Below, in pieces: positions 44,352 through 59,353 of a stretch of 64,000 bases of DNA. The notes beneath the pieces are model-generated. The model was given only the letters and a program-made list of their open reading frames with translations. It did not search any database and was not told the DNA's origin. Position 1 is the first letter of the stretch. Each line of letters starts with the position of its first letter. Position numbers and translations under genes: made by a program. Origin of the DNA: Deinococcus gobiensis I-0 (GTDB lineage: Bacteria; Deinococcota; Deinococci; Deinococcales; Deinococcaceae); contig NC_017790.1 in the NCBI RefSeq assembly GCF_000252445.1, positions 1,532,501 to 1,596,500 on the forward strand. The letters are read 5' to 3'.

Positions 44352-46394
44352 TCAGCCCCCGCCCAGCCCCCCGAGCTGCCGCTCCAGCGTGGCCGGGTCG
44401 TGGGTGGGAAGCTGGCAGGCGCGGTCCACGCACACATAGGCCTGTCCGCCGCCCGGGCGCGCTTCCAGCACGGGCAGGTCGCCGCCCGACCCGGTGAAGG
44501 CCAGGGCCGTGAAGGGCAGGAAGTGCCGCGCCGCCGCACGTTCCAACGGCGCTCGCTCGGCCGGCGTGCCCAGGATCGCCACTTCGGTGTGTGGGGCCTC
44601 CAGAAAGGCCGCCGCCTGCCACAGTCCCCCGAAGCCGCCGGTGGCCGCCAGCATGTCGCCCGCGAAGCTCTGGACGGTACGCCGGGCGATGTCCAGGGCC
44701 TCCGGGTCGCCGAAGTAACGGTCCACCCACAGCGCGAGCAGCGCCGCCGCCGCATTGTCCGAGAGGATGGCCGAGTCGAAGCCCTGCGCCTGCCGGGTGA
44801 GCAGCGTCTCGGCCCGGCCGCCCGCGCTGTGGAAGACCCCGGCCTCGGCGTCCCAGAAGTCGCGCCGCACCACGGTCCACAGTTCGCGCGCCCAGTGCAG
44901 GTGCGCGAGGTCGCCGCCCGCCTGGAACAGAGCGACGAGCCCCAGCGCGTACAGCACGTGGTCCTCCAGAAGCCCCTCCACCCGCGCCTGTCCGTCCTTG
45001 TAGGTGTGGCGCAGCGTGCCGTCCGGCAGTCGCAGCTCACGGCGCACGAAGTCGGCGTTCCGGCGGGCCACTTCCAGAAGCTGCGTGTCCCCCAGCACCC
45101 GCGCCGCGTCCGCGAAGGCGGCCAGCGCCAGCCCGTTCCACGAAGTCAGTACCTTGTCGTCGGTGCCGGGCTGCGTGCGGGCCTGCCGCGCGGCAAGAAG
45201 GTGGGCGCGGGCCGCCTCCAGCCGCGTGGGCACGTCCGGTCCGAGGTCGCGGGTGAGCTGGCTCACGGGGGTCGGCAGGTGAAGCACGTTGCGCCGCCCG
45301 TATTCCGGCCGGTGCGGGTCAAGGAAATTGCCCTCCTCGGTCACGCCGTAGGCCCTCAGGGCGAGGTCGGTGTCCCCGCCTGCTCCCAGCACCTCCCGGA
45401 TTTCGGCTGGAGTCCAGGTGAAGGTCAACCCCTCCACGCCGCCGTGATCGGTCGGCGTGTCGGCGTCCTGGGCGCTGAAAAACCCGCCCTCGGCCGAGAG
45501 CATCTCGCGTTCGAGGTAACCCAGGGTGGTCCGGGCGAGATCGGCGAAGGCCCCGTCGCCGCTGACCTGAAAGGCCCGCAGCAACGTGCGCGCGAGCTGC
45601 GCGTTGTCGTAGAGCATCTTTTCGAAGTGCGGCACGAGCCACTGCGCGTCCACGCTGTAACGGTGAAAGCCACCGCCGAGCTGGTCGTGGATGCCGCCCG
45701 CGCCCATGCGCCGCAGGGTGTGCAGCGCCATGTCGCGCCCGGCCGATTGCGTGAGCAGGAAGTCCAGCGTGGCGGGTGAGGGAAATTTCGGCGCCCCCCC
45801 GAAGCCCCCCAGGTCGGCGTCGTACACGCGGCGCAGGTGCTCGACCGCCAGTCCGGTCGCCCCGTCGGGCAGCGGGTCCTCGCCCCGGCGCGGCGCGCTC
45901 GCCTCCTGGATGTGGGCGGTCAGGGCCTGCGCGTTGCCCAGCATCTTGTCCCGCTGCGTGGTCCACGCGCCGCTGACACTGCCCAGGACCCGCCCGAAGC
46001 TGGGCATGCCCAGGCCCTCGCGCGGCGGAAAGTAGGTGCCCGCATAGAAGGGTTCGGCGTCGGGCGTCAGGAACACGGTCATGGGCCAGCCGCCCTGGCC
46101 GGTCAGGGCCTGCGTGGCGGCCATGTACACCGCGTCGATGTCGGGCCGCTCCTCGCGGTCCACCTTGATGTTCACGAAGCCGGCGTTCATCTGCGCGGCC
46201 GTCGCCTCGTCCTCGAAGCTCTCGTGCGCCATGACGTGGCACCAGTGGCAGGTCGAGTAGCCCACCGAGAGCAGCACCGGCACGTCGCGGCGCCGCGCCT
46301 CCTCAAAGGCCTCAGGCGACCAGGGCCACCAGTCCACCGGATTCTCGGCGTGCTGACGCAGATACGGGCTGGATTCCTGGGCGAGGCGGTTCAT
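44352..46394 (-). CDS. YyaL-like thioredoxin-domain and (alpha/alpha)6-barrel protein
   Basis: A 680-residue DUF255 protein. The N-terminal third is a thioredoxin-like domain with the CHWC motif (Cys49-x-x-Cys52) in [18 protein letters not shown], followed by [12 protein letters not shown]; the C-terminal two thirds resemble an N-acylglucosamine 2-epimerase/cellobiose-epimerase-like alpha barrel ([32 protein letters not shown]). Bacterial and eukaryotic (spermatogenesis-associated 20) members exist; the biochemical function is unclear. TAGGCT six bases before the ATG indicates a leaderless mRNA. No signal peptide, so cytoplasmic. Confidence 0.9.
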   Translation of the reverse strand: MNRLAQESSPYLRQHAENPVDWWPWSPEAFEEARRRDVPVLLSVGYSTCHWCHVMAHESFEDEATAAQMNAGFVNIKVDREERPDIDAVYMAATQALTGQGGWPMTVFLTPDAEPFYAGTYFPPREGLGMPSFGRVLGSVSGAWTTQRDKMLGNAQALTAHIQEASAPRRGEDPLPDGATGLAVEHLRRVYDADLGGFGGAPKFPSPATLDFLLTQSAGRDMALHTLRRMGAGGIHDQLGGGFHRYSVDAQWLVPHFEKMLYDNAQLARTLLRAFQVSGDGAFADLARTTLGYLEREMLSAEGGFFSAQDADTPTDHGGVEGLTFTWTPAEIREVLGAGGDTDLALRAYGVTEEGNFLDPHRPEYGRRNVLHLPTPVSQLTRDLGPDVPTRLEAARAHLLAARQARTQPGTDDKVLTSWNGLALAAFADAARVLGDTQLLEVARRNADFVRRELRLPDGTLRHTYKDGQARVEGLLEDHVLYALGLVALFQAGGDLAHLHWARELWTVVRRDFWDAEAGVFHSAGGRAETLLTRQAQGFDSAILSDNAAAALLALWVDRYFGDPEALDIARRTVQSFAGDMLAATGGFGGLWQAAAFLEAPHTEVAILGTPAERAPLERAAARHFLPFTALAFTGSGGDLPVLEARPGGGQAYVCVDRACQLPTHDPATLERQLGGLGGG

Positions 46395-46400
46395 GGGCGC

Positions 46401-46406
46401 AGCCTA
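46401..46406 (-). promoter_or_regulatory. -10 element, leaderless start of YyaL-like gene
   Basis: TAGGCT on the minus strand, 6 nt before the ATG at 46394. Confidence 0.6.
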
Positions 46407-46517
46407 ATATGCGAGCCGCCGCGCCGGACCGGGCGAAGTCTCAAGGAAGGTTCACGCCCCGGCGGTGAAGTAGGCATCACACGCAGGCGCGCTCCGAAAG
46501 CCTCACACTGTAGGGGT

Positions 46518-47414
46518 ATGGCCCCGCACGATCCAGAGACTGCCCCGATTGACCGCCCCGTTCGTGTTCGTGCAGGCTTTTCCCTGACTTTCGATGTTCC
46601 CTTTCCGACCCCCATGCTGTTCGTCGTGCAGCCCCAGGACCGTCTCGGCGCGACCGGCACCCGTCAGCGCATCATCGACCAGCGGCCCCTGGGCGCGGCG
46701 CAGGGCATCCACACCTACACCGACGCGCACGGCAACCTCGTATGGCGCATCCTGGCCCAGCCGGGCACCTTCACCATCGGTCACGACCTCATCGCGGAGG
46801 TGAGCCGCGTGCCCGACCCGGTCCTGCCGGGCCTGCGCAAGATGCGCGTCGAGGAACTGCCCGACGAGACCATCGGTTACCTGCTGCCCAGCCGCTACGT
46901 GGACAGTGACCTCGTGAGCGCCGAGGCCTGGGAGCGGTTCGGGCACATCCAGGGGGGCTGGGCGCAGGTGCAGGCCATCTGCGATCACCTTCAGGACCAG
47001 TGCGTGTACGGCTACGGCTCGAACTCCAGCACCAGTGCCAAGCAGGCGCTCGACAGCGGGCGCGCCGTGTGCCGCGATTTCGCGCACATGGGCGTGGCCT
47101 TCTGCCGCGCGCTGAACATCCCGGCCCGTTACGTGTGCGGGTATATGCCCGACATCGACATCGTGCCCGACCCCGTGCCGATGGACTTCCACGCCTGGTT
47201 CGAGGCCTTCCTCGACGGCGAGTGGCGGACATTCGACGCCCGCCACAACAAGCCGCGTACCGGCCGCGTGCTCATCGCGCAGGGCCGCGACGCTTCCGAC
47301 GTGGCCTTCTCGACCACCTTCGGCAGCGCCCGCCTGACCCAGATGAAGGTCTGGGCCGACGAGACGGACAACGACAACACGCTGGACATCGAACCCAGGC
47401 CGCGCATCTTCTGA
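46518..47414 (+). CDS. Transglutaminase-like cysteine protease-fold protein
   Basis: A 299-residue protein with a bacterial transglutaminase-like N-terminal domain (RAGFSLTFDVPFPTPMLFVVQPQ) and a transglutaminase core with Cys185 in GRAVCRDFAHMGVAFCRALN, His225 in MDFHAWFEAFLDG and Asp240 in WRTFDARHNKP. This triad order (Cys-His-Asp) is complete. No signal peptide. Such proteins are often proteases or ligases linked to polyamine, cell-wall or peptide-tag systems, and can lie with DUF403/ATP-grasp genes, which are absent here. The start ATG 46518 follows the minus-strand YyaL-like gene divergently. A perfect 11-bp hairpin follows the stop. Confidence 0.85.
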   Translation: MAPHDPETAPIDRPVRVRAGFSLTFDVPFPTPMLFVVQPQDRLGATGTRQRIIDQRPLGAAQGIHTYTDAHGNLVWRILAQPGTFTIGHDLIAEVSRVPDPVLPGLRKMRVEELPDETIGYLLPSRYVDSDLVSAEAWERFGHIQGGWAQVQAICDHLQDQCVYGYGSNSSTSAKQALDSGRAVCRDFAHMGVAFCRALNIPARYVCGYMPDIDIVPDPVPMDFHAWFEAFLDGEWRTFDARHNKPRTGRVLIAQGRDASDVAFSTTFGSARLTQMKVWADETDNDNTLDIEPRPRIF

Positions 47415-47416
47415 CG

Positions 47417-47457
47417 TCCGGGGGCGTGGATCACGCGCCCCGGCGTACGCCCCCGGA
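47417..47457 (+). terminator. Terminator hairpin after the transglutaminase gene
   Basis: TCCGGGGGCGT (47417-47427) and ACGCCCCCGGA (47447-47457) are exact reverse complements around a 19-nt loop, a few bases after the stop at 47414. Confidence 0.65.
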
Positions 47458-47825
47458 TCTTCGGGAGGGCGTCAAGGCGGGTCAGTTGGCCTGTGCCGGC
47501 CGGGCAGGGTATGCCCAGTCGTTCGGCACGTCATCGGGGCCGGCCTGTCCCGACAAACCGGTCGGAGCGGAAGGCAGGCACCTCGATGGAGGAGAAGAGC
47601 CCCGACTGTCACTGCCCCGAAGCACCGCAGTGTGAACAGCGGCAGAGAGGGCAGCGGGGCCTGCATGCCGCAGCCGCCCAGGAAGCGCTGCCCGGCCCAG
47701 CGGGAGCCGGTTCTGGATCGGCGGGACCGTGACCCGGCCATCAGCCCCACCGCCGTTCCCCATATGGCCCGACTCCAGGTCGCCGGTCCGCCGGAGGGAC
47801 GATTCCCGCCCGCCCCGAGCCCGCC
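47458..47825. other. Intergenic region, about 370 bp
   Basis: Nothing convincing. A frame from ATG 47586 (MEEKSPDCHCPEAPQCEQRQ onward) has a GGAGG before it only inside itself, and no family match; the opposite strand holds only unsupported frames. It sits between the transglutaminase terminator and the 3' end of the acyl-CoA dehydrogenase gene. Confidence 0.45.
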
Positions 47826-48962
<1,137 letters not shown>

Positions 48963-49041
48963 GAGCACTCCTGAGGCCACCCCGTGCGGGCGGCGATTGG
49001 TTTTGAACTGGGTTCAATTTTAGCAGAGCAGGCCATGGAAA

Positions 49042-49088
49042 GGAGCCGGGCCGGACGGATGCCCGGGACAGCTCCCCGGCCCGGCTCC
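49042..49088 (-). terminator. Terminator hairpin downstream of holA
   Basis: GGAGCCGGGCCGG (49042-49054) and CCGGCCCGGCTCC (49076-49088) are exact 13-bp complements separated by 21 nt, between holA (ends 49109) and the acyl-CoA dehydrogenase gene on the same strand. Confidence 0.6.
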
Positions 49089-49108
49089 GGCCGCGTTCGC
49101 CTCCGCGC

Positions 49109-50001
<893 letters not shown>

Positions 50002-50011
<10 letters not shown>

Positions 50012-50844
50012 AGAGAGGTCAGGGCGTCGCCCGGCTGGCCCAGCACGTCCGGCAACGAGAGTTGCGGCAGGTTCAGCAGTGCGCGCGCCCGGTTCAGGCA
50101 GGCCTGCAACTCGCGGATTTCGGCGGTGCGCCGGGCGGGGTCCCGCTGCAACGTGCGCCCGAAAAAGGTGTGCAGCGCCGCCGGACCGGGCAGCTGCGGG
50201 GCGGGCTGGGGGCGGCCCAGCAGCCAGGCCAGGGCGTCCTTGTGCGGCGGCTCGCCCGCCACGCAGTCGAACAGCAGCGCCCCGACCGAGTACAGGTCGC
50301 TGCGCGGGTCGCCGCGCACCCCCCCGAACTGCTCCGGGGCCATGAAGTGCGGCGTGCCCATCGCCAGATGCTCCGCGCCGTCCGGCAGGTCCTGAAGGTG
50401 GCTCATGCCGAAGTCGATCAGGCGCACCGCCCCCGCCTCGGCGCGCCCGCCTTCCAGCATCACGTTCTCGGGCTTGAGGTCGTGGTGCGTGATGCCCTCG
50501 TCGTGCAGGTACGCCAGGGCCTCCAGCACGCCCCAGGCGACGGACGTGGCCTCGTCGGGGCTCAGAGGCCCTTCCTGAAGCAGGTCGCGCAGGGTCCGGC
50601 CCTCGATCCAGGGATACACGAGCTGGGTCGGGGTGCGCGCCAGCAGCGGCACCACCAGCGGATGGCAGAGGCGGGACGCGATCTCGCCCTCCTGCCAGAA
50701 GCGCCGGACGGTGTGGGGCGCGTGACTCTCACGCGTCTTGACGAAGACGGACCTGCGCCGCCAGCTCGCCCCTTCACAGCGCAGGCCGCCGCTTCGGTGC
50801 AGCAGCCGGGGCTGGGTCACTTCGAGATGAGTGGCGGGCGACAT
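50002..50844 (-). CDS. Soluble Ser/Thr protein kinase (Hanks type), non-RD
   Basis: A 280-residue cytoplasmic kinase without a transmembrane segment or extracellular sensor. The VAIK-equivalent Lys36 is in RRRSVFVKTRE, the C-helix Glu is near 52 (FWQEGEIA), the catalytic loop is HHDLKPENVML (Asp122) and DFG is at 144-146. The residue before the catalytic Asp is His rather than Arg, so it is a non-RD kinase probably not controlled by activation-loop phosphorylation. The glycine-rich loop before Lys36 is not obvious. GTPHFMAPEQF is the P+1/APE loop. TAGAAT six bases upstream sets a leaderless start. It overlaps holA by 10 bp. Confidence 0.88.
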
Positions 50845-50850
50845 TCGGCC

Positions 50851-50856
50851 ATTCTA
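50851..50856 (-). promoter_or_regulatory. -10 element, leaderless start of the kinase gene
   Basis: TAGAAT on the minus strand, 6 nt before the ATG at 50844. Confidence 0.6.
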
Positions 50857-50924
50857 AGGGCAGATATCTGCACCGAGTCCGGTTCCCCTCGCAATTGCCG
50901 CCTGCCGCGCCGCCGGAGCGGGGT

Positions 50925-51452
50925 TCAGTTCAGGCGGACGCTGCTGGTCAGGGTCCGGATGACGGCTTCGTTGCGTGAATAGTCCTTGACGTTGCCGGCG
51001 ATGGTCAGCACGAGCACGCGCCCGCCGACGCTGGTCATCATCAGTTCGCGGCGCAGGTCGTCGCCCTGGCCCGGCGTCGTGAAGACGAACTGCGCCCAGG
51101 GCGAGCCGCCCATCTGCACGAGGCCGGCCTTGAGGGTCTTGATGCCCGGCACCTGCGCGCGGATGACGCCGGGGAACTGCGCCACGAGCTTCTCGACCTC
51201 GTTGGGGGCGAGTTTGCCGTCGCGCCACTCGAAGGCCACACTCACCTTGCGGTCCTCCGTCATGAAGACCGCGTCGGGCCGGCCGGCCGCCGAGGGGAAG
51301 GCGTTGCGGATCCCGGCGTCGGTGAGGGTGAGCAGCTTGGCGCTAGGTTCGACCGACACGGGCAGATTGCTGAGCTTGACCGGCGCCGCCTGGGCCGGGC
51401 CCAGGAGGCTCAGCCCGGTCAGGAGACCGAGGGACACAAAGGGGCGCTTCAT
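50925..51452 (-). CDS. Exported protein of unknown function
   Basis: A 175-residue secreted protein. MKRPFVSLGLLTGLSLLGPA starts a signal peptide that ends AQA just before residue 24. The mature part alternates strands and helices (KLLTLTDAGIRNAFPSAAGRPDAVFMTEDRKVSVAFEWRDG over residues 39-80), with a C-terminal VRLN. The layout resembles periplasmic DcrB/PsbP-type domains, but I cannot confirm that. TAGGTT seven bases upstream of the ATG indicates a leaderless mRNA. It is followed, 80 bp on, by the kinase gene. Confidence 0.68.
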   Translation of the reverse strand: MKRPFVSLGLLTGLSLLGPAQAAPVKLSNLPVSVEPSAKLLTLTDAGIRNAFPSAAGRPDAVFMTEDRKVSVAFEWRDGKLAPNEVEKLVAQFPGVIRAQVPGIKTLKAGLVQMGGSPWAQFVFTTPGQGDDLRRELMMTSVGGRVLVLTIAGNVKDYSRNEAVIRTLTSSVRLN

Positions 51453-51459
51453 CACGGTC

Positions 51460-51465
51460 AACCTA
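51460..51465 (-). promoter_or_regulatory. -10 element, leaderless start of exported-protein gene
   Basis: TAGGTT on the minus strand, 7 nt before the ATG at 51452. Confidence 0.55.
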
Positions 51466-51564
51466 CCCTCGGGAGCCTGCAGGCTTATGAAGCCCACATG
51501 AGGAACATGGCCCGGCCGGTCACGTGCGCGTCAGCCGGAACCGGCCCGGGCCAGGCCTGCGGGC

Positions 51565-51570
51565 TATGCT
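51565..51570 (+). promoter_or_regulatory. -10 element, leaderless start of FAH gene
   Basis: TATGCT, 6 nt before the ATG at 51577. Confidence 0.6.
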
Positions 51571-51576
51571 GCGTTC

Positions 51577-52329
<753 letters not shown>

Positions 52330-52422
52330 GGACCGGCGGGCCGGGGGCGGGCCGAACACCGTCCATCCGGCGCGGGTTCCGAAATCCGCCTTTTGGCTCT
52401 CTTTCACCGGGGGGCGGCGCGC

Positions 52423-52428
52423 TAGCCT
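52423..52428 (+). promoter_or_regulatory. -10 element, leaderless GTG start of the S41 peptidase
   Basis: TAGCCT, 6 nt before the GTG at 52435. Confidence 0.55.
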
Positions 52429-52434
52429 GAAGCC

Positions 52435-53712
52435 GTGCCTGAACCGCGCCGCGCTCTCCTGCTGGCCCTGCTCGCCCTGCCTCTGGCCGGGGGGGCACAT
52501 GCCAGTCCGGCCACCGACCTCTACAGCGCGGCCACGCGGGCGGTGAACGACAGCTACTACGGCTGGGCCACCCGGAATTTCAGCCTGCTGGCCGGCGAGT
52601 ACGCCCAGAAGCTCTCGGAACGCTGCGCGCCGCAGGGGGACGCCTGCGACTACGCGACCGGCCGCGCGGTGCTGGGCGACCTGTTCGGGGCCTTCGGGGA
52701 CGACCACACCAACGTGCGTGATCCCGAGGGGGCCGAACGCCTGCGCGAGATCTCGCAGAACCTCGCCGTGCAGCGCACCGGCCTGCGCACCGTGCGCGCC
52801 GAGGGCGGGCTGCTGGTGGTGTCGGTGACGCCCGGCAGCCCGGCCGAGCGCGCGGGCCTGCGGCGCTTCGACCTGCTCGGGACCGTGGGGGGACAGGCGG
52901 CGGGCAGGCAGGGCGGCCAGAACGCCCCAGTCGGCCCGAACGATTTCGTGCGTCTGGAGCGTGCCGGAGCCCCCATCGAGCTGACGGTGCAGCGGGCCGG
53001 TGCGCCCGAACAGACCCTGACCCTGACCCCCGCCCGCCTCCAGGCCCGCGACGTGCCCACCCTGAGCTGGGCGGGCGCGGACGGCAAGGTGGCGGTCATC
53101 GACTTCCCGACCTTCCTGCCCGACGACTCGGCGCGGCAGTTCCTGGCGCGGGTGCGCGAGGCGCAGGCGGCCGGTGCCCGGGCCCTGGTCGTGGACCTGC
53201 GCTACAACGGCGGCGGCAGCCTGAACCAGTGCGTGGCGGCCGCGAGCATCTACGGCCCGGTGATCTACAAGACGCAGTTCCGGGTGGGGGGGTACACCTA
53301 CACCGGCCTGGACGGCGAGGAGGGCCGCTATCTCGACACCCTGTTCGCCGCGCCGGACCAGCGGGTGTGGACCGGTCCCTCGGCGGTGCTCGTCGGCCCG
53401 AACACGGCCTCGTGCGCCGAGGTCTTCAGCGTGTACGCGCAGCGGGCCGGGGCGCGCGTGGTGGGCGAGACGACGCGGGGCGTGGGCAACAGCGGTGTGG
53501 TCTTCCAGAACCTGCCCGACGGCGGCGTGCTGGCGGTGACGGTGCTGCGCGCCTATGGCCGCGACGATCAGCCGCTGCCGGAGCGCGTGACGCCCGACCT
53601 CGCGGCGCCCAGCGACCTGAACGCCCTGACCATGCGCGGCGAGGACACGGTCCTGAACGCGGCCCTGGAGGTCCTGGCCCCGGCCGCGCCCGTCCCGGCG
53701 GCGCAGAAATGA
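52435..53712 (+). CDS. S41-family (C-terminal processing/tricorn-like) peptidase
   Basis: A 425-residue exported protease. [20 protein letters not shown] begins a signal peptide ending near AHA. A PDZ domain follows ([23 protein letters not shown]), then the S41 core [20 protein letters not shown] and [19 protein letters not shown], where the catalytic Ser is that of TASCAE. The general-base Lys of CtpA-type enzymes, in GExTFGKG, is not conserved here: the segment reads [11 protein letters not shown]. It could be a tricorn-like Ser-His-Glu S41 enzyme or have weak activity. The start is GTG 52435, leaderless. Confidence 0.88.
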   Translation: MPEPRRALLLALLALPLAGGAHASPATDLYSAATRAVNDSYYGWATRNFSLLAGEYAQKLSERCAPQGDACDYATGRAVLGDLFGAFGDDHTNVRDPEGAERLREISQNLAVQRTGLRTVRAEGGLLVVSVTPGSPAERAGLRRFDLLGTVGGQAAGRQGGQNAPVGPNDFVRLERAGAPIELTVQRAGAPEQTLTLTPARLQARDVPTLSWAGADGKVAVIDFPTFLPDDSARQFLARVREAQAAGARALVVDLRYNGGGSLNQCVAAASIYGPVIYKTQFRVGGYTYTGLDGEEGRYLDTLFAAPDQRVWTGPSAVLVGPNTASCAEVFSVYAQRAGARVVGETTRGVGNSGVVFQNLPDGGVLAVTVLRAYGRDDQPLPERVTPDLAAPSDLNALTMRGEDTVLNAALEVLAPAAPVPAAQK

Positions 53713-53792
53713 GGTCCGGGTCCGGCCGCGAGGTCGGCGCGGCGCTCAGCGCAAAGGTAAGACTAGGCGCGCTCCGGGCCGCGCGGCGGCGC

Positions 53793-53798
53793 TATCCT
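53793..53798 (+). promoter_or_regulatory. -10 element upstream of clpC
   Basis: TATCCT, 6 nt before the GTG of the small ORF at 53805 and about 135 bp before clpC. Confidence 0.55.
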
Positions 53799-53804
53799 GA
53801 CGGC

Positions 53805-53932
53805 GTGCCACACTCCGACCGGTTCGGCCCAGCCCGCGACAAACGGGGGCGGGACGCCGTGATACGCCCCGCCGCCTCGCCGGACGGAACCCTTCTCGAC
53901 GCCGCCACGCACCCACATCAGGGGGAAGCCAA

Positions 53933-53936
<4 letters not shown>
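53805..53936 (+). CDS. Leaderless upstream ORF coupled to clpC
   Basis: A 43-codon frame starting at GTG 53805 (VPHSDRFGPARDKRGRD onward) and ending QGEAK. TATCCT six bases upstream fits the leaderless pattern seen across the window. Its stop overlaps the clpC ATG (ATGA at 53933-53936), so it would be translated directly into clpC. The product is Arg/Asp-rich, low in hydrophobics and resembles nothing; it may act as a coupling or regulatory ORF rather than a functional peptide. Confidence 0.5.
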
Positions 53937-56176
<2,240 letters not shown>

Positions 56177-56194
56177 CACTTCTGCGCCCCCTCC

Positions 56195-56221
56195 GGCCCC
56201 CTTTCCGCGTGAGAGGGGGCC
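56195..56221 (+). terminator. Terminator hairpin after clpC
   Basis: GGCCCCCT (56195-56202) pairs with AGGGGGCC (56214-56221) across an 11-nt loop, followed by a short T-containing tail. Confidence 0.6.
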
Positions 56222-56297
56222 TGCTGTTTGGGTTCGCCCTCCTGCAACGCCCCCGCAACGCACCCCCACGCACCATGCCGGGCAAGGGGGAAAGACC

Positions 56298-58043
56298 ATG
56301 AACAAGAAACGGTGGGGCGGTCTGGCGGTCACTCTGGCCCTGGTGCTGGCGGCGTGTGGTGGGGGGAGTGGGGGAGGCGGCGCCACCCCGCCCGGTCCCG
56401 GGGACGGCCTGAGCGCCGAGCAGCGCGCGACCCTGCAAGCGGGACCGGCCGTGGACGAGGCCGCCATACCCGGCTGGGCACAGACCGTGGACGCGGCCAG
56501 CCTGGCCGACGCGGTCGCCAGCGGGCAGTTCCGGTTCGTGACCTCGGAGGAACTGCGGCGTCAGGACGCCGGGGCAGCCGGGCGGGCCGGCGCCTGGAAG
56601 GACGAGGTCGGGCGACTGGACCCGGCGCTGCTGGCCTCGCTGGGTGACCTGAGCGGCGCGCCGGGCGACACCAGCCTGCTCCAGATGCCCGGCGACGGGG
56701 GCGCGGGCACCGTCAGGATCAACAGGCCCGTGACCGAGCTGCCCGGCTACGTGGTGGCGCTGCGCGCCCTGGCCGACGTGACCGTGCAGCGTCCCGCCTA
56801 CGCCAACGACTACCGCGCGTTGCAGGACGCGGCGGCGCGCGGCGGCGTGGACCTGCGCCCCTACGAGCTGACCGACCCGGCGCGCCTGGAGGGGGCCGAC
56901 CTCGACACGGTCAGGGCCGCCCGCGCCCGCCTGGAGACGGCCATGAACCGGGTGGGCGGCAGCCTGAAGTCGCCGGGGCGGGAGGTGAAGGCGCTGTCCG
57001 GTCAGACCCTGGACAACCCCGCCGAGGAGGACGGAGCCATCAACATCTTCGGCAAGGGGTATTACGACCGCGCGGGTCGCAAGAACCGCTGCGAAGGCTG
57101 GAGCAGCACTGGCCTGTACCACTACGCGGGCTTTCTGCCCAGTGCCGCGCGCTGGACCTCGGTCAAGTCGCAGGGCACCCGGGGAACGTGCTGGGCCTTC
57201 GCCCTGACCGCCTTCATGGAGGACCGCAGGGCCCAGGCGACGAACGGCAAACGCTGGAACTTCAGCGAGCAGGCCACCACCGCCTTCGTGAAATACGACG
57301 TGAACCGGCAGGACGGCGCGCTGCTGGCCCAGGCGGCCAGCGACGGCGAGGACACCATCGCCGCCTTCAAGGCCGTGTTCGACCGCCGCTACAGCCCGGT
57401 GCTCGAAACGTCGTGGTACTACAACGCGGCGAGTTCGTGGGGTGGGCCGACCTATGCCGGGGTCTGCCAGGGCTACGACGCGACCTTCGCCAACGCCGCG
57501 GGCAAGGTCCAGACGTGGTGCAGCGAGACGAGTCACGAGTACCCGGTCGTGTGCGTCAAGGTGGGCTTCAAGGTCTGCGGTGTCCTGAACGTCGCGGGCA
57601 ACACCAACCTGTACGCCGCGCAGCCCATCGACTGGGGCGGCAAGGTGGACGCGTGGTACCGCCCGCCGACCACCTCGGCCAACGCGGCGGCCAACACGAC
57701 CCGCATCCAGAGCTACGCGGTGGCCTCCTGGACGGCCCCGGTGGTCGTCTCGGTGGACGCCCGCTACCTGCAACCCGACGCCTCGGGCTTCGTGCCCGAC
57801 CTGACGCCGCTACCCGCGACCGACGACACTCCCGCGCCCTACAGCAATCACGCCGTCGTGCTCGTGGACTACCTGAACGAGACCGAGACGAGGCAATACC
57901 TGCCGCAGAGCCGCTGGACGCCGGGCGGCTACCTCGTCCTGCGCAATTCCTGGGGCGACTGCTGGGGCGACTCGGGCTTCGCCTACGTGCCCCTGAACTG
58001 GGCCAGGAAGTACACCTTCAAGTACGCGCGGGTCGTGGACTGA
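56298..58043 (+). CDS. Papain-like (C1) cysteine peptidase lipoprotein
   Basis: A 581-residue predicted lipoprotein. MNKKRWGGLAVTLALVLAAC carries a lipobox LAAC (Cys20), followed by a Gly-rich spacer, a roughly 230-residue N-terminal region without recognisable homology that could act as a propeptide, and a C1A-like catalytic domain: Cys298 in SQGTRGTCWAFALTAFMED, His518 in YSNHAVVLVDY and Asn550 in LRNSWGDCWGDSGFAYV. The Gln of the oxyanion hole is the Q of SQGTRGTCW. Five further cysteines lie in the domain. The target and its localisation (periplasm or surface) are not clear. Confidence 0.87.
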   Translation: MNKKRWGGLAVTLALVLAACGGGSGGGGATPPGPGDGLSAEQRATLQAGPAVDEAAIPGWAQTVDAASLADAVASGQFRFVTSEELRRQDAGAAGRAGAWKDEVGRLDPALLASLGDLSGAPGDTSLLQMPGDGGAGTVRINRPVTELPGYVVALRALADVTVQRPAYANDYRALQDAAARGGVDLRPYELTDPARLEGADLDTVRAARARLETAMNRVGGSLKSPGREVKALSGQTLDNPAEEDGAINIFGKGYYDRAGRKNRCEGWSSTGLYHYAGFLPSAARWTSVKSQGTRGTCWAFALTAFMEDRRAQATNGKRWNFSEQATTAFVKYDVNRQDGALLAQAASDGEDTIAAFKAVFDRRYSPVLETSWYYNAASSWGGPTYAGVCQGYDATFANAAGKVQTWCSETSHEYPVVCVKVGFKVCGVLNVAGNTNLYAAQPIDWGGKVDAWYRPPTTSANAAANTTRIQSYAVASWTAPVVVSVDARYLQPDASGFVPDLTPLPATDDTPAPYSNHAVVLVDYLNETETRQYLPQSRWTPGGYLVLRNSWGDCWGDSGFAYVPLNWARKYTFKYARVVD

Positions 58044-58052
58044 AGGGAGCGT

Positions 58053-58086
58053 GGGGGACCGGATGCCGGTGCCAATCCGGTCCCCC
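58053..58086. terminator. Bidirectional terminator, 12-bp perfect hairpin
   Basis: GGGGGACCGGAT (58053-58064) and ATCCGGTCCCCC (58075-58086) are exact complements with a 10-nt loop, between the convergent C1 peptidase and acyl-CoA dehydrogenase genes. Confidence 0.75.
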
Positions 58087-58099
58087 GCGCCCCCGACGC

Positions 58100-59302
<1,203 letters not shown>

Positions 59303-59353
59303 GGTGGGCCTCCGGGGAAAGGTCGGGGAAGGAACGCGGCGAAACGCAAGGGG

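Noticed and set aside
47586..47732. Small plus-strand frame starting MEEKSPDCHCP
   Set aside because: There is no upstream ribosome site or -10 at leaderless distance, and no recognisable family.
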